From contig JAYXKI010000001.1 in the NCBI GenBank assembly GCA_037892935.1, positions 3,596,001-3,660,000 of the forward strand: 64,000 nucleotides of DNA. The letters are read 5' to 3'. The position numbers and the translations under genes were made by a program. Shown piece by piece: positions 45,589 through 57,069 of this stretch. The notes below the pieces were generated by a model. That model was not told the origin of the DNA, did not search any database, and saw nothing but the letters and a program-made list of their open reading frames with translations. Origin of the DNA: Phlebopus portentosus. Taxonomy: Eukaryota > Basidiomycota > Agaricomycetes > Boletales > Boletinellaceae. How positions within the stretch are numbered: the first letter of the stretch is position 1; every line of letters begins with the position of its first letter.

Positions 45589-48500
45589 ATGGCGACCGCG
45601 AACGGAGGCACAGCGGGTCAGCCGCAGCTGAACGGTCTCATCCAGCAAGATAGGGAGAAACAAAACGTAACAGTTCATTCTTTTGACCCGGATGCGACTC
45701 CAGAGCAGAAGGCGGCTTCTGCAGGCAAAGGGCGCAGCCAGGTTGAAAGCAGCAAGAAAGACGCGCCTGGGGGTCAAGGTGAGCTGCTCGCGTGCCGTCG
45801 GACTTTTCTTCCTTTTCATGGATGAGGTGTGTCGCACGGGGAAAAGGCATGGAAGTCGCGGATGTAGCGGAAGTCTAAAACCATGATTACAAGGACGACC
45901 TTTCACCACTTCATGGCATTGCATCCGCTCATCCGCATAATGTGCGCACCAATTTGGCCGTTTTGCCAAGGCAATCGAGTTCGTCGCTCGGATGCGATGC
46001 TTTCTCAGAATTATCAGAATCTCTCATCTTTGCACTGCTTACCGCAGCGAATGGATATCTTTGCTAACACAAATCCTTTTGAATTTGTCCAGAGGTCGCG
46101 GTAACTACCGGTCAGAAACCTGCAATTCCTCCAACTATTACTATAACCGATGCCGACACTGAGGCGAGGCCAAGCGGAGTTGCGCCACCAGAGAGTCTTC
46201 CGCCCAGTCAAGTCCCCGGCGCACTTCCTGAAGGCGCAGCGGTAGCCATTCCCGAGTGGTTCAAAGTAGGATGGCGCGCAGTCGGCGGTATTGATGACGC
46301 GCCTCTTACTGAAGGCGAGGCGAAAGACAAAGCCATTCTCGAGATGTTCGTCAATGAACAGTATTACGGGGCTTGGTATCACAATGCGGCCATTATTTTC
46401 TTCGCGGTATTTACATCACACTTCCTTACGCTTTTCCGCTTCGGCTGGGGTTGGCTCTTCGTGCTACTGGCTACATGTGCGACATACTATGCGACTTCCA
46501 TGAAACGCGTTCGGCGACGTGCGCGCGATGATATCCAACGGGAGCTAACAAAGAGTAGACTTGTCACGGAAGCTGAGACTGCAGATTGGATGAATCATTT
46601 CCTGGATCGCTTCTGGCTGATTTACGAGCCTGTGCTCTCACAGACTATCGTGCAAAGCGTCGACCAAGTCCTTAGTACTAACACACCGCCTGTTGTTGAT
46701 TCCCTACGTCTCTCAACTTTTACGCTTGGCACCAAGGCACCTCGCATCGACAGCGTGAGGACGTGGACGCGGACCGCGGAGGATATTGTCACCATGGACT
46801 GGGCTTTCTCCTTTACACCTAACGATGTCAGCGATATGACGCCAAAGGAGGCGGCAAAGAAGGTCAACCCTAAGATCGTGCTCAGCGTACGTGTGGGGAA
46901 GGGTGTTACCGCGACTATGCCGATCTTGATTGAAGACATAACCTTCAGCGGTCTAATGCGCGTTCGCATGAAGCTTATGACGACATTCCCGCATGTTCAA
47001 GTCGTTGACTTGAGTTTCATGCAGAAGCCTGTATTTGACTACGTTCTCAAACCTATTGGCGGTGACACATTTGGTTTCGACATCGGCTTCGTAAGTATAT
47101 TTTCTTTGAGCATTACTAGCAGAGTTACATTCTTATGCCAATGGCCTAGATTCCCGGTCTATCCTCGTTCATCCGCGATACAATACACTCCATACTCGGC
47201 CCGATGATGTATGACCCCAATTGTGAGCTCCTGTTTTACATGCAAGCGAAAGTCTCAGCTAGTCACATCGTACTAACCCTTGCTCGTGTCAGTCTTCACC
47301 CTTAATCTTGAGCAACTTCTCTCAGGTGCTCCTATCGATACGGCCATCGGTGTTCTGCAAATCACAATCCATTCTGCTCGTGGCTTGAAGGGAACGAAGA
47401 TTGGTGGAGGCACTCCTGATCCGTACGCGAGCCTCAGCATCAACGCAAGACAAGAGCTGGCCAGGACCAAACACAAAGCGTCCACGTACGTCATACTTCT
47501 CTTTTTTGTCACGCCGATCATTGCTTTACGTCATGCGAACTCTGTATTTTATTGACTTTTTTCGGAACCGACAGATACAACCCTACGTGGAATGAGACGA
47601 AATTCTTGCTCATCAATGCGTTGACTGAGCAGCTTGTTCTCACCGTTTACGATTGGAATGAGCACCGAAAGGACTCGGAGCTCGGTGCGGCGACTTTTGA
47701 TCTTAGCAAGCTTGCCGACGATGCTGTTCAGGAGGGCATTGAAACCAAGGTCTTGAAGGATGGCAAGGAGCGGGGAGAAATCCGTTTCGACCTTTCGTTC
47801 TACCCTGTTCTCAAGCCGCAGAAGATTGATGGTGGAAAAGAAGAGGAGATGCCTGATACCAGTACGCTATATTTTCAGTTTGATAAATCTTTCGAGAAGC
47901 GCTAATTCCTGCTTGCAGAGGTTGGAATCGTCCGTCTTACGTTGCACCAAGCGAAGGATCTTGATCATTCCAAGGCGATGGGCGGAGATCTCAACCCATT
48001 CGCAAAGGTCCTGCTCAGCGCACATGCGCTTCCGGTCCACACAACGCCCAAGGTCAAACACACTCTCAATCCAGTCTGGGAAAGCTCTACAGAGTTCTTG
48101 TGCTCGGACAAACATTCATCCGTCGTCACCGTCAAAGTCGTCGACGACCGCGACTTCCTCAAGGACCCGATGATCGGCTACCTTAGTATTAAATTGGACG
48201 ACCTGCTCGAGGCAAAGAAGACTGCAAGAGATTGGTGGCCTTTGAGTGGATGCCGGAGCGGAAGGTTAAGGATGAGCGCTGAGTGGAAGCCGCTGAACAT
48301 GGCTGGAAGCTTGCACGGTGCGGATCAGTATATCCCGCCTATTGGTATCATGAGGCTGTGGGTCCAGAAGGCGACAGATGTGAAGAACGTAGAAGCTACA
48401 CTGGGCGGAAAGAGCGATCCTTACGTGCGCGTCTTGGTTAACAATGTCGTCGAGGGAAGGACGGAGGTTGTAAACAACAGTGGGTTTTCTTTGGCTGTTC

Positions 48501-51209
48501 TCGGTGGCTCTCGTGACTTATAGTGTTTCGAGACTTGAATCCAGAATGGGATCAAATCATCTACGTTCCCGTGCACTCGCTGAAGGAGAGTTTACTTCTG
48601 GAGGTTATGGACTACCAGCATCTCACGAAAGTAAGCGCGAATTCGTTTCTCAACATTGTCCTTGCTCAAATGAATTTGATTCTATTAGGACCGTTCACTG
48701 GGCACTGTCGAATTAAAAGTGCGTGACTTGGCAACGAATCAGAAAGACCCGAAGTTCCCATATGCGTCAACGGGGAAGAAAGAAGTTGTCGAGCCAATTC
48801 GTCTCGAGAGTAACGTTTATAAGGGTCAATTGCACTACGTCGCAGAGTTCGTTCCAGCCATCGCTCTCAAGGGAGTCTCCTTCGAATCGTCGGCGAATGA
48901 AATCGAAAAAATCGTGGAGGAGAAAGGTTCGGATACGTCGTCTATGTCGTCCTCAGATATGGAACTCGATACCGTTCCGGAGGGAGTTACAATCTCGCGG
49001 CCCTTGTCCGACTCTAACGGAGACTCCTCTGATGATGAGGCTGATAGTCCCTCGGAAGCAAAGGGCAAACATAAGAAGAATTCCAAGTCTGTGGATAGCA
49101 CGAAGACCGCCGAGACGAGCAAGACGAATGGAACGGTAGACACTGCCGAGACGACTGAGACGACTGAATCGGTTGGCGTGGAGATGTCGAAAGAGGAGTT
49201 GATGGCTCATCGTATGTTGAAATCTTGTGCTCTACTCACGCGCGATGTTCTTACTTTTACTCATCTTATAGAATCTGGTATCATCGTGTTCAACGTCCGC
49301 AGAGGTCAGCTCAGTCAGAAAGCGAGACTAGAAGTCCTTCTGGACGATGGCTACTGGCCTGCATTCAGTACGGCCCGTGCTCGAAGCACGAACGCGGATT
49401 GGGGTCATGTCGGAGAAGGCTTCATCAAAGAGCTCGATTTCGGACGTGTTTGGCTGCGCCTGAACGAAAACGATGAAGGCGATAAGGACGATATCATTGC
49501 AGAATACAAGGGCGAGGCACGGACGTTCTTGGACCAAACTCTGGTAAATATCGATTGTGCTACTGTGTTGCTTTGGAGACTGATTGTAAATTTTCTTTCG
49601 AAGTCTGGTCCGGCGACTTTCACCCTTACTAGTGACGACGAGAGGAAGAGTTCGGTTGTTGAAATTGAGACACGCTATGTGCCGGTTGATATTACTCTGG
49701 AGCCGCGAGAGAGCATCAACAGTGAGTTATTTGATATTGTTCAGACAATGGCATCGTATCTATCCACATTTTCTCATCTCAGACATGGGCATCTTGCGCG
49801 TCGATCTTATCGACGGACATCAAATCCGTGGTGTTGACCGTGGAGGTACGTATGCAATTCTTCACATGCGGGGATTTACATGCCGATGACTTTCGTGTAG
49901 GCAAATCTGATCCATATGTCGTATTCTCGCTGAACGATCAGAAGGTCTTCAAGTCCCAGACTAAGAAGAAGACGCTTCATCCGGAGTGGAATGAGAGCTT
50001 CGCGGTTCAAGTGGTAAGCCAATCGCATCTTGTCCTTTCGATGAATCCTATTTTAACTTGCGGGATAGCCTTCTCGTGTTGCAGCGGACTTCTCGTTGGA
50101 AGTATTTGATTGGAACCAGATCGAGCAAGCAAAGAGCCTGGGATCAGCAAGGATTGAGCTCACAAATATCGAGCCCTTCGAAGCGACTGAACGGACAATC
50201 AAACTCGCACATGCGAAGCATGGCGAGTCGGGTGACATTCGCATCAGGATGATGTTCACGCCGGAGATGATTGCGAAGACGCGGAAGAACACGAGCACAT
50301 TCTCGACCGCCGGGCGCGCCATGACCCAGTTTGGCGGTATCCCTCTTGGCGCCGGCAAAGGTGTGGCGCACGGCGTCGGCAAGATTGGAAGCAAAGTTGG
50401 CGGTGTCATCAAAAGAGATAAGAATGGGAAGGAGGAGGCGACCCCGCTAGTTAATGCTGAAGAGCCGCCTTCGGGACAGGTTTCTGGCCCTATCGGAGCG
50501 ACAACAGCTGGAGGCATGAATAATATCGACTTTGCATCAACGGGGGAGGGGTCTGCACCTGCTGAGCCAGGGACGCTTAAAGTAACCGTGCTGCACGCGA
50601 AGGACCTGAGGGATCCGGATGGCGATGCTCCTAAGCCTTACGTAGTCGTCCGCGTCGGAGAGAAGGAGCATAAGACGAAGCACGCTGGCAAGTCGACAGC
50701 AATACCTGAATGGTGAGGCCTTTTCTTCCTTTTTTTCTATGCCGTGTTGCCATTCGGACTGAACATAACGCTGAGAACTGATTCTGATTGTTGCTTGTGT
50801 TACCCGGGTGATTTAGGAATGAATCATTCTCTTTCCCAGCTGGCCCATCCACGCCGAAACTGCATGTTAAGGTTTACGACCACAAGACGCTGGGTAAAGA
50901 TAAAGCGATAGGCGAAGCTGAGGTCGACGTAAGTCAAACTCGCAAACTATCTCCGCAAACTCGCGTTTAATCTCCACACTTCTTTCGAAACTTTAGATCT
51001 GGAGACATGTTCAGGCAAAAACAGATGACGGGGGCGGAGCGGACGTGCTCGTCGAGCTCCGCGAGGGCTCGGGGCTGCTCGCCCTTCGGTTGGTCTTCGA
51101 TCCGCTGGGAGACCCGACGACGCATTCGATGACTTCGTTAAGCAACAAGGGTCCATTCGGTTCGCCGAGCCGGTTTTCCCTTTCGAGGAAGTCACCCTCC
51201 GATGAATGA
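45589..51209 (+). CDS. Tricalbin-type SMP/C2-domain ER-plasma membrane tether
   Basis: Lipid-transfer tether at ER-plasma-membrane contacts (tricalbin/extended synaptotagmin family). Fifteen exons: 45589-45778, 46093-47090, 47150-47222, 47293-47485, 47575-47861, 47919-48479, 48524-48630, 48689-49211, 49272-49543, 49604-49721, 49783-49845, 49901-50013, 50069-50712, 50817-50928, 50997-51209; 1,488 aa. A hairpin membrane anchor (AAIIFFAVFTSHFLTLF, WGWLFVLLATCATYYA) precedes the SMP domain (ETADWMNHFLDRFWLIYEP ... TFPHVQVVDLSFMQKP). Several C2 domains follow, with Ca-site-like DPY/NP(T/V/E)W elements (GGGTPDPYASLS, YNPTWNET, GGKSDPYVRV, LNPEWDQII, GKSDPYVVFS, LHPEWNESF, GDAPKPYVVV). Intron 1 (314 nt) is unusually long. 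The start lies 171 bp after the CACTA element. Confidence 0.9.
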
Positions 51210-51986
51210 ATGAGTTTTGAGCCCGTTCCTGAGCGGCATAGGTCAACGGCAATAATGGCAAGGCGGGTGGACAGCTATGTCGTTGTTACGTCGCGTTGCG
51301 AACGACTCGGACATTGTACTATTACGAACTAGCCCTCTCAGTCCGTAACATAAAATATTTCATAGTGGTATACACCACGCGCTCGCCCTTTTCTTTTAAA
51401 TTTTTTTTTCTTTTTTTCCAAGATTGTATTTGTGTTTGCATTTTTCACTTTTCTCTTTCTTCTCTTTCTCACAGGACTCTACCTGACTCTAGTTATGCAA
51501 CTGTACATAAGCGGTATATTTACATCAGGATCGGAATCAACATCAGTAATGCAGCCTCCCGATCCCTTCCCCGGAAGGGCAAGAAGAATCGTGGATTGTT
51601 ACATAATGCGGCGACGGAGAGGTGTGGGTGCCTGACGCCGACTGATGTGCTCGGCAACGTCGGCTGGGGACCGACTTATTCAATTCTGTTCTGATTTCCG
51701 ACAATCTCAACGACGCGGCTCTGGCTTGGGCGCCGCACAGCTTTTCTTGAAGCTACTAGTACTAGTACTCGTTTCGGTACTTGCTTTCGTTCCTTTGCTT
51801 CCTTCACCCTCCTTCATCACTTGTACTTTCTTTTGGGTTTCTTAATATTATAACCTCTTGCTCCATTCAAGTCTGGAGAAGCTGTTGGGCCTAAACTTGG
51901 ACGTCACTGCTTCTCTCTCAACACTCACTGTGCGGCCTTTTGCTTTGAGCTCATTAGATCAATCAGTTCTGGATAAATAATCGCTT
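51210..51986. other. Intergenic; possible unresolved 5' exon of aspartic protease
   Basis: No gene assigned. Left part is T-rich. An ACTAGT repeat occurs near 51751-51770. A hydrophobic frame near 51730-51800 lacks a Met. A signal-peptide exon for the downstream protease is expected here but was not found with confidence. Confidence 0.4.
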
Positions 51987-54760
51987 ATGCTCGTCTCTCG
52001 TCGTCGCACCCGTGGACGAGAACGAAAGCAGCTAGGGCTGGCGCTTCGAAGAGGTCGGCGCTCGCAAAACTCAATATCAATGTCGAGGCGCGACGAGGGA
52101 AATGGAGGGAGCGATGGTGTTGTATTAGACTTGTCCCTCGTTGGAGATGGGATTAGCTCTGCGTGTGTCTAATTTTTTTTTTCTTTCATTGTCATGGTTT
52201 GTGATACTTAACGTGGTTTGATTTGGGTTGCCTTGGGTTATGGTGTGCAGCGTGTATACGGTCCCTGTGACTGTGGGCAGTAATAGCCAGCCCTTTAACC
52301 TTCAGGTCGATACCGGCTCTTCAGATCTTGTGCGTCTAAGCTTGAGTGCTATGCGCTATGTTACGTTCTAATTAACCCTCGTGTTATACTCATGTGTATA
52401 GTGGATAGCATCAAAGTCATGCTCGTCGAAACCATGCACGTCGAATAAACCTAGATTATACGACCCGTCCTCTTCCTCCACCCCGACCAACACCGACTTT
52501 CATATCCAGTATCTAAGCGGCGAGGTCGACGGGCCCATAGTATGGGACACATTCACAATCGGGGGGTATTCGATCGATAATCAAGCGCTTGGTGGGTCTG
52601 AGTTCCTCCTTCTCTGCTCTCACACGACGAAGTGTCTATATCGCGCATAGAGCGCTGATACACAACGTCCGAGTTCTTTAACCCTCCCTAAATTCGATGA
52701 TCGTCATTCATATGACTGATGTGGTGTTATTTTTATAACCTTTTTTTGAATAGCTGCCGCATCCAATGTGGTTAATGAATCGCTCTCGGACAGCTTCTCT
52801 GGTATCCTGGGGTTGGCGCTGCCATTAAACTCTGTGATTGGGAAGACGATCCCGCCTGGGACTAACAGTGTCCCCGACGGCGCGACGTTAATGTCCAATC
52901 TCTTCGGAACGCAGCCGGCCGACCAAGCACCCACGCAGTTCTTCTACTCTGTCCTCCTTTCTCGGCCAAATATAGACCGCATTCCATCTGTACTCGGTAT
53001 CGGACGCCACCCCTCGAATGACCTGCTTTCTGACGGTCTTACCATCGAGCCTGAGCATATCGAGTATTCCGATGTTGTTTCTGAGAATAATGGCGTACTG
53101 TTTTGGAAGGCCGAGCTAAGGGGTATTACCGTGTATGTTAATGGGACGGCGAAGAATATTGATTTTGGACCAAGTGTGACGGGGAGCGTCTTTCCCGAGG
53201 CGGTCCTTGATACGGGTGTTCCATACATTATTTCGACACCGCAGATTGCGAACGCTGTATGGGGTGCTTTAGGCATCTCTCCCGCTAATGATGGAAATTG
53301 TAGGCTTTATTCGTTCACTTCTCAAGCTCGTTGATAACTTGATTTTTTTCAATTCCAGATTATGTACCTTGCACGACTCCTATCAATATGACCATAACGC
53401 TTGACGACCGCTCTGAAATCCCTATCCACCCTCTCGACCTGACCGCGGTACCGGGTAGCGGTGGTTCCACATGCACAGGCCTTTTCCAACAGAGTTCCGT
53501 TCTGGCCCTCCCTACGGGTTCGGTGATATCATCCTTGGTGTACCTTTCCTTAGGAACGTTTACACCGTCATGGCGTACAAGCCCGTGGACACTAATGGGG
53601 TTGTGGGCAATAGCGGCGACACATCGATCTCTCCTCGACTGGGTCTTCTCAACCTGACGGACCCAGCTACCGCGCTCGACGAATTCAACACCGTGCGCGT
53701 GTTGAACAAACCTTTAAACGGCAACAAGAGCCAGCAATCCTCGTCTGGGGGCGGCCTTTCTATAGGTCTCAAAGTTCTTTTCGGCTTACTGGGATTCATT
53801 GCACTCTGTGGCGCGCTTTTTGCCGGACGCTGGTTATTCATGCGACGACGAAACAAACTGGCACAAAGGGCCGGAAGAGATCTAGGCGATCAGCTGAGCG
53901 ATAAAGACGCATATGCGCTGGCGAAGTATCATCTCGCGCCGTTCCGATCGCATAGTTTTGTTCCATCGGAAGATACGCAGAGGACGTTGGCGGACCCGAC
54001 GGCTCGGCTTGACGCGAAGTATGATAGTTTAAAGAACGTTAATGGATCTGGTAAAAAACTCGGGAGCTTTGCGGATGAAGAGCTCGGATTTAGGCGGAGT
54101 AAGAAGTTTGGAGATGATGGGGATGGCGGTGAGGGAGAAGCGGATACGGATGCTGATGATCATGCTCATGCGGGTGCAGAACACGTTGCTGCTTCTGACC
54201 GACCGAAGATTGGAGAAGAGGGTTGGGAGGCTCACCACTCGTGGGTCGACTCGTATTCCGAGTATCAGCCTCCGTTATTAGGCGAATGGCGTCCAGAACC
54301 AGCGCACGAGCGATCCTACAGCAGCTCCTCCGTCACATCCGCACACGGCCCGTCACCGTCTTCGCCGTTACTTGAGATACGGCGGAGCACTGCGTTATCG
54401 CCTATGCCCCTTGAGACGGAGGTGGATGAGTTTGGTGGGCTCGACGTGTTTGGGATGGCTGGTGTAGGCTCTGGGAGGAGAGCCAGTACAATTGACGGGG
54501 ATGCGGATGCAGATGCAACTTTAACAAGCGTTCGTGAGCACCCGCGCCAACGACAGGAGCATTCGCAGCAGCAATCTCATTCCCAGTCCTTCTCACATTC
54601 TATCTCACATTCGCGAATGAGTATCGCTAGCATGAGCAGTCTGTCGGGAGATTCCCGATATCCGCCTGTCCGACCACGACCTCGACTTGGGCGAACGCCC
54701 TCAGGACCTCGAACATCTAGTATGATGTCGCGGGTCACTAACGCAGATGAAGTCTCATAG
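51987..54760 (+). CDS. Aspartic protease (A1 family), transmembrane, with frame breaks
   Basis: Pepsin-fold protease with a C-terminal membrane anchor. Exons: about 51987-52162, 52251-52329, 52402-52591, 52754-53299, 53359-54760. The first catalytic motif is QVDTGSSDLW and the second AVLDTGVPYI. The flap region and FSGILGLALP fit the family, as do VPCTTPINMT and FGDIILGVPFLRNVYTVMAY. A transmembrane helix (LFGLLGFIALCGALFAGRWLF) and a long Ser-rich cytoplasmic tail follow, as in membrane-bound fungal aspartic proteases. Two problems appear. Around 53493-53520 homology moves from one frame to another with no room for an intron. Near 52095-52102 the propeptide-like KLNINVEARRG is one base out of frame with NGGSDGVVLDLSL. 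No signal peptide was seen, so the start is provisional. It may be a pseudogene or carry sequence errors. Confidence 0.7.
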
Positions 54761-55436
54761 CGCTTCTCCTACTCTTCCCTTCCCGCTCCAATGAACGAAA
54801 ACCATTTGAACAACAAAAAAAAAACTTCTCAACGTGCGACAAATTCTTTATTCAACAATCCCCGGAAATCCATTTTCTCGCTATCCTCGTCAATTATGCA
54901 AAGATTTCAGCCGATCGTCACAGCATCTGTATTAACATTGGTTTTCTCCTGCAATTTTATTGGCAAGTTTCAAGAGACTCGGACTATCAAGCATGCAATC
55001 CTTGTCTTTTTACCTTAGGTTCGTTTAAGCCAACTTGAATAACTAGCGACTGTCTTTTATTGTTGTCTTTACTTTCCGTTTCCGTTTCTTCCTGGTTACC
55101 CCTTTTTTTCTTTGGTTCGGTACCCCTTCCTTTCTTACATTAAGTATATGCAGTTTCCTTTCCTTTCCTTTTTTTCTTTTCTTGTGGAACGTGAAAGTGT
55201 TTTTGTATCGTGCTTTCTAGCTGCTTTTTTCGTACTTGCACTCGTAATAACGGAATCTCTATCCAATTATCCAATCATCAGAATGTCGTTTCGAATAGTT
55301 TGGTTTTATACATGCCTGCCGAATCGAATCAGTTGAGAATAATATTTCACTAGTTGGCCCTGTTTACCATCGGTAAGTGCCGGAACCATTCAACGCACAT
55401 CGCTCGCACACTCCATCCTTACCACCGTACCCAAAA
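54761..55436. other. Intergenic, protease 3' side to ATP5 promoter
   Basis: 676 bp, T-rich with runs near 55101-55110 and 55168-55176. No gene was recognised. Confidence 0.45.
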
Positions 55437-56240
55437 ATGCTGGCGTCGACGTCGCGCTCCCTCGCTAACACCGCGCTGCGTGTACAGGGCACACAAGCCG
55501 GCAAGCGCTTCGCATCCTCCATCGCGACGAAGTACTCGCATGCGGCCTACAAAGCCGCGCTCTCCAAGTCGCCGAACACGCTCTTGAAAGTGCAGAACGA
55601 GCTCTCTGCCGTCGCGACCTCGCTCAAATCCACCCCGCAGCTGGATGCATTCGTAAAGAACCCCTTGCTTGCGTCGAACGAGCGTGCTGCAGGTCTTCAG
55701 GCGCTGTACAAAGCTGCGGAAACGGCTACGAAGGAACCTGTTACCGATGTGACGAAGAACTTGTTTGGCGTGTTGAGTGAGAATGGACGGTTGGGTGAGA
55801 CGCCGGATGTCATTGAAGGATTCAACGAGCTTGTTGCGAAGTATAAGGGCGAGCTGGAGATCATTGTGACGAGTGCTTCCCCGCTACCTAGGGATGTCCT
55901 CACGAAGATTGAGGCGACGTTGAAACAGAGCGAGACTGCGAAGCAGGCTAAGGTGCTTAAGGTCACTAATAAGGTATGTTTTACCTTTTTTTTTACTATG
56001 CGTCACTCGGCTATTGGTGGATGTTGATGTTGCTGTATGAATAGGTCAACCCGTCTGTGCTCGGTGGATTCTTGGTGGATGTCGGTGACAAGACGATCGA
56101 TCTTAGCGTTGCATCGAGGGTCACTAAGCTTAACTCCATACTTCAACGTGAGTGTACTTTGGTTTCTATTTAGATATCGCTTGTTAATCGTACCGATTAG
56201 AATCTGTGTAATGCGTATTGCTAAGCACTGAATAGAGTAG
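55437..56240 (+). CDS. ATP5: ATP synthase subunit 5 (OSCP)
   Basis: Oligomycin-sensitivity-conferring protein of the mitochondrial F1Fo ATP synthase peripheral stalk. Exons are 55437-55973, 56045-56147 and probably 56236-56240; about 214 aa. An Arg/Ser-rich presequence (MLASTSRSLANTALRVQGTQ) leads into YSHAAYKAALSKSPNTLLKVQ. The N-terminal helical domain and linker LFGVLSENGRLGETPDVIEGFNEL are typical. The C-terminal NPSVLGGFLVDVGDKTIDLS, with SRVTKLNSILQ, is the conserved delta/OSCP end. The last exon would be only 5 nt (AG plus TAG). If it is not used, the frame runs nine residues into the intron to a TAG at 56171-56173; both give a full-length OSCP. Confidence 0.92.
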
Positions 56241-57069
56241 TCGAAAAGACTTCTATCTTCAACCATATCGAGTCCCTCAGTCTAGGCTAGCTTGTGAAGT
56301 CTCCAACACCGACTCTGCCTATCGTTAAATTCCATTCCCAACAGTCAAGTTTCCGGAATGTTATAATGGCCTCTAAGGACTGATCTTATATGATTTCTAC
56401 TAACCTCTTTGGGTACATCTACTTCCTTGCCAGACATCGAGACTGCTCTGCACAACTGACGTTCCTAGGCAATGCCGCTGGTTGTCCTCGTCTTGATCGG
56501 TGAATTCTGGCGAAGTTTCCCCGCTTGAAGCGACATAGTCCGTAGGTGTGGACCAATGCTCCAACTTTCAGTGCGGGAAAGATACGGCTCGCAACAGAGA
56601 AGTAATCTAGGAATCGATTCATCCGACCTCTGCACGGGCTAACGTTGGTTCACGCACCATAGCTACATCAGTTTTCGTACTCTATCAGGAAACGCCCGCG
56701 AATTTCCTACAAAGAAATCAGTGTCAACAATAAGAATTATGAAGGCATTGAAGAAGACGGCCCGGTACTTGTAGGCGGCTTTCTTATGAAAAGCTTCAGG
56801 CTGCGTGCGAAGAACAAGATGCATATGCAAATGCAGCTAGTAATTCCAGCGCGACGGAAAGCATTCAGAGTCGCTATGTCGTCGGCCTTAGACGAAGGCT
56901 AAGCGGCGAATTATAACACAAATTATCATATATGATATGTACATCGTAATCACTGTCTTTGAGAAATGTCTGGAAAGTGCTTGCTAAGTGACAAATGCGC
57001 GATGTTACGTGCTCCGGAAGATGCAATCAAGCCGATTATTAAAATAAATTGAAATAAGGAGGAAAAAAA
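56241..57069. other. Convergent intergenic region
   Basis: 829 bp between ATP5 and the methyltransferase stop codon. No gene, RNA gene or repeat was recognised. Confidence 0.45.

Noticed and set aside
48835..49143. 102-codon minus-strand frame in the tricalbin gene
   Set aside because: Antisense to a confident coding exon; composition follows the sense codons.
51296..51845. Hydrophobic frames before the aspartic protease, considered as its signal peptide
   Set aside because: No ATG-led frame could be joined by GT-AG splicing to the protease exons without a stop.
56419..56622. Minus-strand 67-codon frame between ATP5 and the methyltransferase
   Set aside because: No homology, no splice context, isolated; likely chance.
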